Positions 47,452 to 60,230 of a stretch of 64,000 nucleotides of DNA are shown in pieces (positions within the stretch are counted from its first letter, which is position 1; the number at the start of each line of letters is the position of its first letter). The stretch lies in NCBI RefSeq assembly GCF_000003815.2, contig NC_049984.1, forward strand, positions 7,487,205 to 7,551,204. Reading direction: 5' to 3'. The notes under the pieces were generated by a model that was not told the origin of the DNA, did not search any database, and saw only the letters and a list, made by a program, of their open reading frames with translations. The position numbers and the translations under genes are program-made. Origin of the DNA: Branchiostoma floridae. Lineage: Eukaryota > Chordata > Leptocardii > Amphioxiformes > Branchiostomatidae.

Positions 47452-48018
47452 TTCTGACACTTGTTCTAGATATCTGCATATCAGGCCATGTTGATTGGAT
47501 CATATGGTGACATCCTCAGGTAGCCCTAAGCTGATGCAGGTGTGCAAATTAAAAAAGGGCCCCAAAAGGTGCCCTCATTATTAAAAATCTAAGTGATAAG
47601 GAAGGTTGAAAAAAGACTATTATGGTCTTTTTTCAAATCTTCTTCTTTGACTTTGGAATTGACTTTGGGCCAGTTTGGCATTCTGCAACATAAGTATTCC
47701 ATTTCCCAATATTTTGTGTGTTTTTTTCAGTTCATGGCACATTTGCTCATTTTGAAGCTGCTTTGTTTAATTTACGTTATGGCCAAAAACTTTTTTTAGG
47801 AAACAGAAGAAAACTGATGCTCACAAACTGATGTCATCCGTAAAATCAAATCATCGTGGCTTTCTGTATAGTACTTATGAGACATTGATGGTTTGATGTC
47901 TTCCTGACAAGCTTTATGTTTATCCTAGAAGAAGCACAGTAGAATTAGTGATTGTGTTTTCCAACTCTGCCTGAGGGTACTCCCTTGTGTCACAAACAGG
48001 ATATGAGAAAAATAGAAA

Positions 48019-48315
48019 CATTACATAAACATATACCATGCCTTTATTTTTTTCCCTTTTTGATGGTGGTATGTTGATATATTGTATATGAAAGCTGTAT
48101 TACCCAAGAAAATAAAGTCAAAGCCAAGGAGTTAAAGATACCATTGTCATAGTCCTAAAAACGATCTAACATTACATAAACATATACCATCTCTTTATTA
48201 TTTTTTCACTTCCTTTTTTATGGTGGTCTGTTGGAACAAATTAAGAATGTATGTGAAAGCTGTTGCTACTTTATTACCCTACAAAGTAAAGTCAAAGTCA
48301 ACAAGTTACGGATAC
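48019..48315. repeat. Diverged tandem duplication, period about 151 bp
   Basis: ACATTACATAAACATATACC starts near 48021 and again near 48172. Both copies then have a CTTTATT stretch, ATGGTGGT-TGTTG, GTATATGAAAGCTG/GTATGTGAAAGCTG, TATTACCC and AAAGTCAAAG. Indels separate the blocks. Confidence 0.75.
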
Positions 48316-51300
48316 TGTAGATTTATAAAAAGAGATATAACAGTGCACATGAGTTGCAGACAGCACACCTATCACACCTGCCTGTTATTAGTCTGACAAC
48401 AAAGAATGCAGACAGGTTGCAGCTGGAGGCCCCGAGGGCATAGCGGTCCGCCTTGTGTCTGTGTCGACTCCTGATTACTGAGTCATGAGCGCTTTTCCTT
48501 CAAAATAACGGAACCTGCCTTCAGATACAGGAAAAAGAAATAACCTTTTCAGTTCTGTGATCTAACTCTTTCAGGTCTTCACAGAAATAAAATTATTCAG
48601 GCAATACATACTAGTAGTTGTGCAATTCTTCTGAGATCAAAGTGAAAGTAAAAATGTATCAGACCAAGGAAGTTAAAACATTTATAGCCATCCGTGGCAT
48701 AATCGGTGGCTGAATATCACAATAAAAGTATTGTTACTCTTCTCATGATCATTATACGTAAATTGTCATAATTATAAACTGTTGTTAGATATGCTTTTTT
48801 AGATGTTTTTTTTAAATTATTTTTCCCAATGCCTGTCTCAAAAGCTGATATTCCCCTGACAGTTGGACTAATTTAATATAGATGTAACAACCTAACTTGG
48901 TCATCTTCCCAACCCAGCAGCTGTTGGTAGATGATATATGTCAGCTGGCATTGTCTTGGTCCTTTTGTTAGTGAACTATGTAGGGTTGTGGGTGACCTAT
49001 TGTGTTTTGGGGCAGGGTTGGACAGGCAGGTTTTGTTATGGAGAGGAGGCACATTCATGAGCTAGCCCACTGTAGTAGTCTCCTCCTGTCATGCTTATGT
49101 ATGGCTTCCCCTTCTGTGGGATATACCATTTTCAGACACAGATACGAAATACAACTTAGCAAAATTGTAGTTTTCTTTAAGTTTTCTTCAATAAAAATGT
49201 GATGTGTAGTTTTTATTTCAACTCTAGTAAAAAGAATGATTCTATGATGTCTACTCAAAGTAATTTTGGTACCCCCATAATAAGTGGTAGATCCTGTCAC
49301 CCCCCATTAAATCCCCAGTGGTGGTACCTTCCACTTTAATTCATCTGGTGATCCATTGAGTAAACTGCATGTTTTACAAAGGCTGTGGCAGCCAGAGGGT
49401 TAGGCTGGTAGTGCTGCATCTGTCCATGTGCTGAAACCATTTACAGGATCCAAAACAAGTTGGTGAATTCTCCCCTGTTCTTGCTCAATCTTATTGCTGA
49501 ACACACTATAATTCAGAGTTCTGCTATAAGAAGAGAGGGCAGACAGTTTGAACAGTGAAATTTGTGGACTGCGTAGACTACTCAGGAGGAGAGAGACAGT
49601 GTTGCTGGAAGCCGCACTGCACTGGGAACTGTGTATGGGAGCCTTGTCGCTGGAAACAGGTGGGCTGGACTGGGCTTTGTGTGCCTCGACTCAATAACCT
49701 TAGATTTGTATTTGCAGTAGGATATAAATGTGGCCTAATAGGGAAATGTAATTTGGGTGGTTATATTTGTTTGCAAAGATTGCACTAAACGTACTGTGAA
49801 ATGTCCATCAAAAAACAATTTATGATCCCTTTGTGTTTTATCAAGAAAAATGCAATAACCAGAATGGTATTCTTTGTTGTAGATTGTAGTTGTAAATTAT
49901 AAGTCACTATTTCTTTCTTTATTCCTAAACAATGTTTAACGCTTACATCTTTTTCCCTTGTATCTATGCATAGAATGTGTTATCTACGATCACGTACAAG
50001 GGCAAAAGTTTAATCATTGTTTGCACATCTGTTCTGTTTATCTCCGGCAGTACTATCTCAGCATCTTGAAAAGAATTGTAAGACTTTCTCCTGGCATCTG
50101 TACGGCTTCCTGTGTGACTGTACACACATGGTGCTTCTCTGCATTCTCTGCAGTGTACTTGGTTCTTGTGACTAGTACAAAGATTTGTATGCTTTCTGTT
50201 TCATTGCCGTTTCAATGTGAAGCCCCCCACCAAAGTCTGATAGACGAAAGTATGGTTTCATTGTCATTGTAGCAGTGGAGAAATGGGATATTTTCTGTGG
50301 CCACTAGATAAATGGATGTTCTTTTCATTCACAGTTACTAATTTTTTAAAGGTATCATTTCGATTTTGCCCTACAAATACAATGTGCAACTCTTTTGCCT
50401 CTTGTATTCAGTGTTTGATAGTGAGTTTTCCAAAACCAAATGCCTACAACAACATGTAACATAGAAATCTGTTGTGTGAGTATTATTTCATTCACCAAAG
50501 AAGATCTGCAGAGTCCTTGCAAAGGTCTTGATTCATGTAGAAATAGATCTCCTCCCAGATGTGTGCTTGCATGTCTTGATGACTGCATGTGGCACTGTTT
50601 ATTCTGGCCTTGGTACCCAGCTGGTCCACTGATCAACTGGCTCATGATCTAATGGATATTGAATGTCTGGTTTGGGAATATAGTAGCTAGACAGGACAGT
50701 TAATTGTTCTATTTCATTATTACTGAATGTCATTTCATTTACTTTGGATTTCCCAATACCGGGGTTGCTCATCTTGCATTTCTCAGTAGTCATGTTTTGT
50801 TCTTGTGAAAGGGAAATAATGTCAAGGGCTCTTTTGGCATGTTACATAAATGTTAGGTAACATTGTCACTGCTATAAAGGCATTGACAAGTTTGAAATCC
50901 TTGTATGAATTCGGGCACTTTGAGACCAGGGCTTGAACGAGGATATAAGTGGTTTTAGGACTCAGGTGTTCTGTGCATTAGTGGTACTTAAAAAAAACAC
51001 CAATAGCATATCCCGCAAATCCTTTCCACATTTTCAGCCATAACTTCAAATTGTAGAAAAATCAATACCATGACAACTGGGGAGGTGTAACAGTTGTGCT
51101 ATGTGTGAGGAACAAATGACAACATTTAGAAAGGGCTTAGCGGTGGTTGTAGCTTATAAGTAGGTGATTCTGTGTGTGTTGAACTCAGGTGTGGTGAAAG
51201 GCTGTCAGTAGCTCACCTGGCCTTTCCATAATGGATAGTCCTGCCTGCTGCTGGGTTAATTGCCACATTACATAAACTGCTGAGGAAAATGATCTCAGTA

Positions 51301-53656
51301 TACATCGTTTCAGAGTCTCTATGACCTACTAGTATTCTAACCAACAGACAGTAGTTCAGGAGTTAATCATTGGTGATGCTTTTTCCTGGACTTCTTTATA
51401 CGTGCTCGGTTATTATCTGCAAGCAAAATGTGCTGAATGAGTTGCTAGTTATATGCTATTGTAGGTGACATTATGGGTCTGGTCAGTATTTCCCCTCGTT
51501 ATTAAACAACAGACGGCGGCATCTCTGTGCCAGGTGTTTTGTTCAGAACCTGAGGGGCAACAATGTGGGACTGCCTTCTCAACTGCATGCAGCTGGCAGT
51601 GGGAGTCCCTACTTTCACTGGGCACTTTCACCGTGAAATCATAGATGCCATGCTTAGAACCACAGCTTTGACAACAATCTGTTTTCCCTCTGTCCCTGGG
51701 AGATATATTGCAGCCTGTGCTGGGAGGGCGTTCAGGCTGTGTTTTCTGATGGGGTGTTCAGTCCATAGCAGTCTAAATACTTCCCTTTTCTTATCCCAGG
51801 AATCATTGTCCAGGGAATTGTGAATTCCTTACTAAATGCTGTTTCAACAGGACAAATCTGGAAACTCTTCTCCTCTGCTATTAATTGTAATCACACAAAA
51901 ATTCTGTTTTTACAGAATAGTGTGCAACATGCACCTCATCTCTGATTGGTACTTGTTCAATTTAGTAAAGGATTTTATTGTTAGTAGCTTCCTCATTGTT
52001 CTTGAAATGAGCAACAAGGAAGTCAATCTGTCCTCCAGTGTTGGTAACAGACATGTGGCTTGTATCAGCGGGTCCCTAGGGTGTTAGCCTCAGGTGGCAG
52101 ACCTTCTGCTGAAAGGCACTAATGAATAGACATCACTGATGAAGACCTCTAATTAACGAGATCCTGTCACTGGACATTTGCATATGTGGGGTGAAAGTGG
52201 GGCCTAAGCAGATGGAAGGACCTGGCTGTGTTTTGTGCCCGTTTTTTGCCGCAGTGGATGGTATTGACGATTGGTACCCTTTTCCTAGGAGGAGATGAAA
52301 CGTTAAAGTGTACCGATGTCGCAAAAACAGGGCTGGCATAAAACAGAGAATAAGCCGGTTCCTTACTTCTGCTTGGATAACTCTTCCTCTCTAATAGTTC
52401 AAAAAAGATTTTCTGTTTTTAATGAAAATTTGTCTAGTGTATTTGACAAAAAGCTCTATTTTCGTATGTAGTTTCTGTGTTTGATATTGGTTTCGTTTTC
52501 ATACACATGACACAAATTTATCAACATTTATAACCAATAGGGAGGAACTGTTGGAAAGCTATAATGGTTTTCATTCCAACTGCATATATTAACACACTTA
52601 GATCCATCTGTGTTTTTGTTATTCTAAGTCTGTTGTCTTCGATAAGTTGGCAGTGCTAAAGAGCATCTATGTATTTATCAGAGTAGTCTGCCCTTTCTGG
52701 TCCACTACCCCTACAAACCACCACCTGTCAGGTTCGGAGCAGACACTACCCAAAAAGGCAGCGCTTTTCTGCAGACAACGGGCTGTAGAATGGGTGCCAG
52801 CTAGTGTGAATACCGGAAGAACGTGTGATTAAATTGCTAGGATTGTCTGCGGAGTGTCTGGCGAGCTTTCAGATCATGAATATTTGCAACGCTTACCAAA
52901 ACAGCAGCTTCTACAGAATTTAGAGAAATGTGAAGCAGTTCAAGGAACTCGATTTCTACAAACTACCAAAAACTTCCTATCAGATGTCAATAAATTTGTC
53001 CTTCAGTTAGATAGCATGTCTTTACAGGATTCTCCACAGGGATAACATTCAAGATTTTATCATATGTAAAAAAGAATTGTTCTTCACTGTTTTTTTTTAG
53101 AACAGAAAGGCAGGTTTTTGATGTTTCACTAGGCAATTAGCATTTCTGAAGGTAGCCATATTGATATATTTAGAGGGTTAAATATGACCATGCAGTTTCC
53201 ACCCTGTTAACTATGCACCAAGTGGTCCACTGAGCAGAACTAACAAGGTCAACTTCACTTTCTTTCATAGCGCCCAATTGGCTGAAATCAGGCTGATCCT
53301 TTCCAGAGTGTCCCTCATAATCCAATCAACTGAGTCGACCTGGCCAGTTTGTTGAGTGATAAATGATGTGGTCTTTCAGTGAGTGAGCAACTGTTTAGAG
53401 ATGGACATAACAGAAGGGCAATTTTATATTGTCTGTAGACTTAGAATGATATCTTTCCCACTATTTTCATATGAGTTAACTTTATTGCATGGCAATTATA
53501 CACAGTACAATGTATGTCAGCAACTGTAGTACTACACAGAGTTTTTTCTTTCATACAGTTGTTTTGTTAGAAGCCCTCCAGAAAGTCAACATTTCCTGGA
53601 GCCTGAAGCGAAACTGTTTGACTCCACCACGGGGAGTCTGAGATCAGGTGATTAAT
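48316..53656. other. Intron stretch, nothing recognised
   Basis: About 5.3 kb of ordinary intronic sequence without identifiable element, array or exon. Confidence 0.3.
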
Positions 53657-53676
53657 GGTTCATGTAATCATGAACC
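53657..53676. repeat. Perfect short palindrome
   Basis: GGTTCATGTAATCATGAACC has perfect 8-bp arms around four bases. GGTTCA/TGAACC resembles an inverted nuclear-receptor half-site pair. Function is not shown. Confidence 0.6.
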
Positions 53677-56600
53677 TGCCACTAGAACAACAATGGCACA
53701 CCTGGCCACTTACCTTAATTGATAACGTAGCATGCTTAGGTTTCACCTGCCATTCGCTGACAAATAACAGGCGTAATATCCCATTGTCGGGGGTGACGTT
53801 GACTTATGATCAAAACAAGGAGAAGGCTTGCAGCTGAAGTTCATGACTAGGATACAGAATTGATATTCAGCTATTCCACTTCAGAACAACGTTACAACTT
53901 CACTTCACATCAAGTATATTTTTTTAAAGAATACACATATTATAAGGCATTGTACTTTATTACCATGCATTTAAATTATCCTAATAATTATTTGGAACCA
54001 TTACAATCTGTTTTACAGCATTGATCTACCAGTGAATTTGAATTTGCCATAAAATGCAAAAAGTTTGTCTCTGTATATTACCACCCTAGTTGTTCAACCT
54101 GCTTTATTGTTCTTAATCTTATACTTATTTTTTAATGAGAAGCGAAGAAAGGACAGGGATACAGTGGGTCATAGTAGAATATGGAAAATGGTGAATATGA
54201 ATAATTCAGATGCTGAGTGGACACCTGGACCTTACAAGGACACTCTGCACACCTGGCCACTGTAATTTATGATATCTCGTGATAGGACGCAACATGTCAC
54301 TCGTCTTATGCGAAGATTAACGACCCTAGTTTCACATGGACCCTCCCATGATTTGCCATTGGAGAAGCATTTTTTTCCCATCTCCAACATGGCCAAGACT
54401 CATAGCTGTAAGATGTTTCTAGGTTATCATAGCGAATGCTTTGATTGAACAAAAGACACTGCGCACACCACTGTCATCACATGTTGTGACAAACTCCAAA
54501 GGGACTTTGTAATTCACATCTGATAAAAGCTGTGGTATGATAACATGTATTATTAATCATGCATAAGGGGATCCAGGAAAGTTTAGCAGATCGTGAAAGG
54601 CAGATGGTTTGGGTCATGTGTAGCTTTTGTCATTCCAATCTGTCTGCCGCTGATAAAAACCATGATGTTTCTATTCTTTATGATATGATAGATGTATGAT
54701 GGAAAGGTGAAAATGATAACAAGACCGTTCTATACTCATTGCTGATAGCATGTAGCCATTCGTCAGTCTCATAAGACTATAAATAGTATGTTTTCTACAC
54801 GTTGCTGATAATATGGCCCTTTATTGTATTGATGCAACAAAAAGCAGTGACTTTTGTATAGCCAACAATGTACAAAATAAATCTTAAAATTCTGCTTACA
54901 AAATGAGCAACAAAGGCTGAATAAAGCAGTGATATCATGTTGCAATCAGGTAACTCATCTCTGGCATATTTCTCCTGTAATGTTATACAATAAACTGATG
55001 AAGGAGTGAAATTGGCACAGTGGTCTCCAACAGCTATTTCTTAAACAAAACTTTTAACAGAAATTTTCTTAAGGCATGGTTTGTTTAAGTTTTGGTGCTT
55101 TGTTTCTTCAGATGTCCAATGGTTGTAGCTAGGAGGTTAGGAGCCTCCTTGGTTGTAGCCATCTGGGCAGCATCAGAACAGGTGTCACACCAACACCACC
55201 CTCCCCACCTGGAGGCAGCCTGTTACTGTAACTGTACTTACTCATAGTAGCAATATCAAATGTAGGACAAATTGATGTTTATAATGCAGATATGCTTTTG
55301 AAAGCTCTACATGTATTGGACGTTTGATAATGGACTTTCAAAATAATCTTCTTTGTAAAGAAAAAAAATTGGGGAAATACCAGTCATGAAATTTTAAGCA
55401 GGCTTTTGTAATCTTTTTTCTGAGGCTTAGCTAAAAGGTTAGTGTGGCCATGCTGGCAGCTGTCTGCATACTTACCATTGTAGCCATTGTCCCAGCATGA
55501 CACATCCATTGGACACAGGTAGAAAGGGACATGACCTGAACTGACCTGAGGGACCCTACCACTTTCCTAACAATAGAGGGGTGAAGACGATAGGCGCGCC
55601 GCTCTTTATACCAGAGAACTCCGTCCGTGGGCGATGAAGAAAGAAGTGTATTTTTAGTCTGGAGATGACAAAGGCCTTTCCTTGCAAGACAAAGTATTCC
55701 GCTTTTACTGTCTTTGTGTATCTCTCTGCAGGGGTATGATAAAAAGCGTGGAGTTGGAAGATGTTGAGACATCGGAGCACAGTACCTTATAATTTCACCA
55801 CAACTAAGCTGTATTTTGCCTGTTCTTAAAACTTTGCCTGCGGTTCACTTGTACCAAGGACATTATAATATGATGTCCTTGCTTGTACTTTATTTTGCTC
55901 CTTTTTGTAACCCCCTAGGTCAAGTAGGTTTTGCATGCCCAATTAATTGATGTTTTCCTTGTCCCTACATGATCAAATGTCTGTTATACTGACTGATCCA
56001 TGGCCAGACAGGATGTACTCCAGTCATTTTATCCACCTGGCCTGAATTTGAGGAGACAGACTTTCATGTGACACAAACTGGTACAAGGTGCTGCTTAGGC
56101 TCAGGCATTCTGTGATGTGAGGTTGTAGCCCAGATATCGATAGCATAGAGTCTGTTCAGTTTCTTCATTGCAGTAATTTCAGTATCAGAGATTGCAACTT
56201 TATATTATTTTAATTATATGAAAAATTCTAATGAAATGGTTCAAGACACAGTTAAGTCTCTGTAATATTGGTCTCATGATGATAGCAGTGAGAGAATACC
56301 TAATGGTACTTTATTCCAAGGCCTTTTGCTAGAATTCTCTCCATTTTGATGCAGTAGAAATGTGAAAGTTTTTCAATCAAGTTGGCTCTGCAAAAGAACT
56401 TGTGTGTAAAACATGATATTAACTTATCTATGGTATTAATTTCATCTTTAGACAACTGGTTAACCCCTGCAACTTATTATCATTATCAGACATTGTGTTT
56501 TTTTATACAGAAGATTTGATAGAAAGTAGAACAAGAATAATCCAAGGATCAGCACAAATACAATGACTGACTCCATTCTGTAAGTGTAGAAATGTTTAAT

Positions 56601-56917
56601 TTTATTAGATTCCCCAGGAATTTCTAAAGAGAGCCATATAAATCCTACAGAAGGAGTTGAGCGGGCAGCTGGAATTCTGGGAATCTGGATCCAGTCAGCT
56701 CTTGTCTAATGCAAACACCCTGAGATTGTGGCAAGATCCCGCCAGCCCCCAGCACATGGTTCTAGTTCTAGTTTGGGTCTGGATATGCACCACCCCCTGG
56801 AACACATGGTCCCCACCTGGGGGGCTGGATGGGCTGGTCCAAACAGTACAGGTAAAGTCCTAAAGGGACAAACCATTTACCTGGTACACGGGGGTGCAAA
56901 AAGCCTAAGGATGAGGA
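53677..56917. other. Intron stretch, nothing recognised
   Basis: No exon-like sequence or named repeat seen. Confidence 0.3.
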
Positions 56918-56936
56918 TGTAGTAGTAGTAGTAGTT
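56918..56936. repeat. GTA trinucleotide repeat
   Basis: Five to six GTA/TAG units in a row. Confidence 0.85.
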
Positions 56937-58451
56937 CAATTGGAGGGAACTTGAAAAAGAAAGAAGGGGCATAGATGCACTGTGAAAAAACAGGTATGCT
57001 ATAGACAGCTTCAATGTCATCCTTTTTGATGTTGCATCTGACAAATTCTAAAACTATGCCAAAGTTGTCAAACACTTTTGAGTGTCTCTGCGGTCTCGAG
57101 GCTGAGAAAGGGGTTTCAAAAGATACTGCACCAAGGGAAAATTATTAAGACCATGCTTTCTAATTACCCACAAATGGGATGCCAATGTTTTAAAGAAACT
57201 TTGCCAAGGTTTGTCTCTTATTTTGCTGTCGTTTTTTTTAAAATCCAGTATGCATTGATTGGCCTACCAAATTATAGAGAGTGCACTGGAAGACCTTTTT
57301 TTTACCTGACCCTGTTTTGCTTTTATATCAATATCAGTCTTCAGTTCTGTATAGTTTCCTTTGTGAGAAAAACAAGACATAAAAAGTAATTGAAGTCAAT
57401 AAAGGTGCTTTAGTTATCAAGTTTATCATCTTGTTATCAGTCATTCCATTCCCCTTCAGGTAAATGTCCTTGTCAGCCAGCATCCTAAAGCCTACTTAGC
57501 ATCATTAAGATAAGACAGACTACTTGAACTGAAGACACATATGCATCTTGTCAAGCCTGCCCATCTTCTCCTGGCCACTGTAGCCAATCTGTGGCCCTGC
57601 TCCTTGAAAGTTTCAAGTTCTTTCCCCAAGGATACCTGGCCCTGTCTTCACCCCTCCACACATGGAAGTTGTTCTGGGGAGGAATGCGGCTCTACCCTTG
57701 GGCCCTGGGCTCCGATTTCTCCCATTCAACAAAACTCCAGTGTCCCCTCAAACTTCCTCAGTTGAGCAGAGCTTCCAGCCAGGGCGTGATCATACACCCA
57801 GATTGCTACCAGATGGCGGAGGAAAGTCTGTATTATTTTCTCTCCTTCTTCTTTCCAATACTCTTCCCTTTCTCAGTGATAATGTCTTTGCATTTTCATA
57901 TCGCTGCTTGAATGGTTGCTATGATGTGTCCTTGTGTACTGAAGTATCTTGAGTTAAGTGCCTTGTAAGTAGTGTAGTAAGGGTTGTAGAACTTAAGTTC
58001 TTGGGGAGGGAGGACTGAAGTTGTCCATCCTTGCAAGATGGAACACAGGCCCGTTTGTTTAGGAAGATTATAGTTCCATCTGTCAGAGATATCCTGTTGA
58101 GTATATAGGTTGACAGTGAACATACTTGATTAATCAATATTTCTATAATGAGTGATCTCTTTGTTATTTATGTCAGGTCTTCAGTCATTTATGTCAGTCA
58201 TCAAAAATTGATAGTATGATTGTAGAATTTCTTTGTCGTATTATGATGAATTATGGTGTATGATAGACGGAAGTTGAGATTGAAGTGACATATTGTTACT
58301 AGTTCAGAACATGCCTCATGTTTCCTGGCTGTAGTTTTGTTGACAAGTTTGTGCTTTTGAAAACAGCAGTGTTGTTGATAGAAACTGCCATGAATTCACA
58401 TTAGTTCCATATGTGTATATGTATGTTGGTGACAGCCTTCTGTCAATCACT
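56937..58451. other. Intron stretch, nothing recognised
   Basis: Region 57540-57950 is somewhat GC-richer with overlapping frames on the + strand but no recognisable motif. Confidence 0.3.
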
Positions 58452-58731
58452 CTTTGTATATGGCACATGTAGATCTAGCATCTGCACAAAAGAGGGTCTG
58501 CATGGGGGGTTCCGACAACGATTTACACTGAATTCAGAAGAACCCCCTACGTATTACGCTAAATCAAGGAAGGCAATTACGCTAAAGTTGGTCGCCTCGC
58601 TACGAATTACGTAGATAAGATGGTTTTCCCTACGAATTACGGGAAATAAAATAGGCTGCCTACGTCTTACGTAAAAGAGCATGCAGACCCTCTTGTATAT
58701 GGTACATGTAGATCTAGCATCCGCACAAAAC
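58452..58731. mobile_element. Inverted-repeat element inside a direct duplication of about 40 bp
   Basis: The core at 58491-58693 begins AGAGGGTCTGCATG and ends with its exact reverse complement. Its interior carries several degenerate copies of a TACGAATTACG-type motif (58549, 58577, 58602, 58631 and 58659). The core is bracketed by a nearly identical direct repeat of about 40 bp (TTGTATATGG, an ACATGTAGATCTAGCATC block and GCACAAAA) at 58452-58490 and 58692-58731. That is far longer than a normal target duplication. No coding capacity; superfamily unknown. Confidence 0.7.
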
Positions 58732-59804
58732 CAGCCCAATCTTTATTGTGTGAATCATTGGTTTTTCTGCCCGCTCCTTGCTCTAATTGTCCTGTCTGGG
58801 TTGATAGTGATTTTAACAGAGCTGCTTCTGAGCTGTAGGGATGTGGAGGTTTCCTGTGTTGTTCATGTTTTTGGCTCACCTCTGTACAAAAGTCAGCCCC
58901 ACAGTCAAGTGTATTTCCAGATGGCTTGACAGGGAAGTCCAGGGCAGGTCAGTCTGGTAGCCACAGAACAACTTCACTACTCTGTTTTGAAGGTCAGATG
59001 TTGTCCCAGCTTTCCTTGTGCTGCATGTGGGTCCTATGGATCAAAGATGCGGAAAGTACACACGGGAGCAGACGTTGGCAGTGACACTAGAACTTGCACT
59101 ATTAAGTGGCGGTGTAGTGATTACTGTTGGTACCAGCTTTTGCACTTAATTGCTGTTTATCAATATGGTATCTGGCCAAAGATAAGAATGATAAAAGACC
59201 ACAGCCCGTCATGAAATCAATATCGGTGCAACGGAAGCCACAAAACTAGAAGTTGATAAAAATTTAAAGAATAGACACAAAAAGGACAGTTTTACGGAAT
59301 AATGATTCCAAAAATGGTGAAAAATGACGGAACCTTATTCAGTTATTGCTACACTAATCTGAGTCTCTAAGATGGATACAGTTTTCCATAGGACAGGTTT
59401 TAATACAATCCTATGAACCAATTAACACCAGAGCCAGAGTCCTGCTCTTAATTACGCCTTGGCATTTTTAAAACCTTGACTGCTAGTATATTTTACCCCC
59501 TCCCTTCCTGCTTATTTCTTCCAGATGCTTGGCAGGACGCTATCTCTGGTATTTCCTTGGTCAGGTTACTTGTTGGACACTACTGCGCTTGTATCTCTGT
59601 ATATATAGATATTTACAAGGCGATGTTGCACCAAGGCTAAGAACTAACAGCATTAAGGCACAAGCATTTGAGATAAGGCAAATCTTGGGGATCATATTGT
59701 CGGTAAAGTTAACTATCAGCTCCAATACACATGCTGCTCCAAGATCAAAGCCATAAGGACGTTCTGGGTGGACTTTGTACAAGATTTTTTTAGAAGAAAA
59801 AGAA
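58732..59804. other. Intron stretch, nothing recognised
   Basis: No gene or named repeat seen before the duplicated splice region. Confidence 0.3.
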
Positions 59805-60068
59805 CTTTAGACATAAGGTTTAGATTCTTTGCTCATCCAGGAAAGTATGTCTTGTTTTCTCAGAACGATGTTTACGTTATATGATGTACTAACAATTTAA
59901 GTTTTTTTTTGGTGTTCCCCAGGCCAAAAGAATTATACGACATTAGGTTTATATTTTTTGCTTATCCTGGATGGAAAGTATTTCTTGTTTTCTCAGCACA
60001 ATGTTTATGTTTAAAGTTATACTAACAAAGTTTTCTCCTGTTTTTCTGTTGTTGTTCTCCAGGCCAAT
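59805..60068 (+). repeat. Tandem duplication of the 3' splice-site region (period 140 bp)
   Basis: Copy 1 (about 59805-59935) and copy 2 (about 59936-60068) share GACAT(A/T)AGGTTTA, a TTGCT-ATCC-GGA block, GAAAGTAT-TCTTGTTTTCTC, ATGTTTA-GTT and a perfect TACTAAC branch-point consensus (59887 and 60020). Both then have a pyrimidine tract and TTC(C/T)CCAGGCCAA. The AG of copy 2 (60061-60062) is the acceptor of the RUNX1T1-like exon; the AG of copy 1 is at 59921-59922. Use of the upstream AG would add a segment reading QKNYTTLG... that hits a TAA at about 60011, so it would truncate the protein. Confidence 0.8.
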
Positions 60069-60197
60069 CAGAGCCCAGCATGCCTGACTCTCCCGACTCG
60101 AACAGCAAGTCGCAGACGAGCACGTCCCCGGGAGCGATGCCACTGTCGAACGCCCAGGCGCAGGGGATACGGGCAGTCCCCGGTACGTCCGCGGCTG
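60063..60197 (+). CDS. RUNX1T1: RUNX1T1/CBFA2T (MTG/ETO)-family corepressor, exon with MPDSP block
   Basis: The exon is bounded by CTCCAG|GC and GCTG|GTGAGT and is 135 bp long, phase 1 at both ends. It reads QSEPSMPDSPDSNSKSQTST, continues to SPGAMP, and then has AQGIRAV. Human RUNX1T1 has MPDSP, K-x-Q, TPP-x-MP and TQG in the same order and at nearly the same spacing, just after a phase-1 junction (known family, compared from memory). MTG proteins are nuclear corepressors that tether HDACs, NCoR/SIN3 and DNA-binding factors such as E-proteins; their NHR and MYND domains must lie downstream of this window. A lancelet would be expected to have one gene for the three vertebrate paralogues. An alternative donor G|GTACGT at 60183 would shorten the exon by five codons in frame. 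The segment is low-complexity, so the call rests on a short match. Confidence 0.6.
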
Positions 60198-60230
60198 GTG
60201 AGTGTCTGTCAGTGCTCCCTGTTGTCTGCA

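Larger units (their letters stand above)
2993..60062 (+). other. Large first intron of the RUNX1T1-like gene
   Basis: The donor is GTAAGG at 2993. The acceptor is TACTAAC (60020-60026), then a pyrimidine tract, then CTCCAG ending at 60062. The length is about 57.1 kb. Both edges are phase 1, so the reading frame is kept. No stop-free frame inside it shows a recognisable protein domain, and most of what can be named is repeats. Very long 5' introns are usual for RUNX1T1-family genes in vertebrates (family knowledge). Unrecognised small exons or alternative first exons may lie inside; one candidate is at 22827. Confidence 0.5.
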
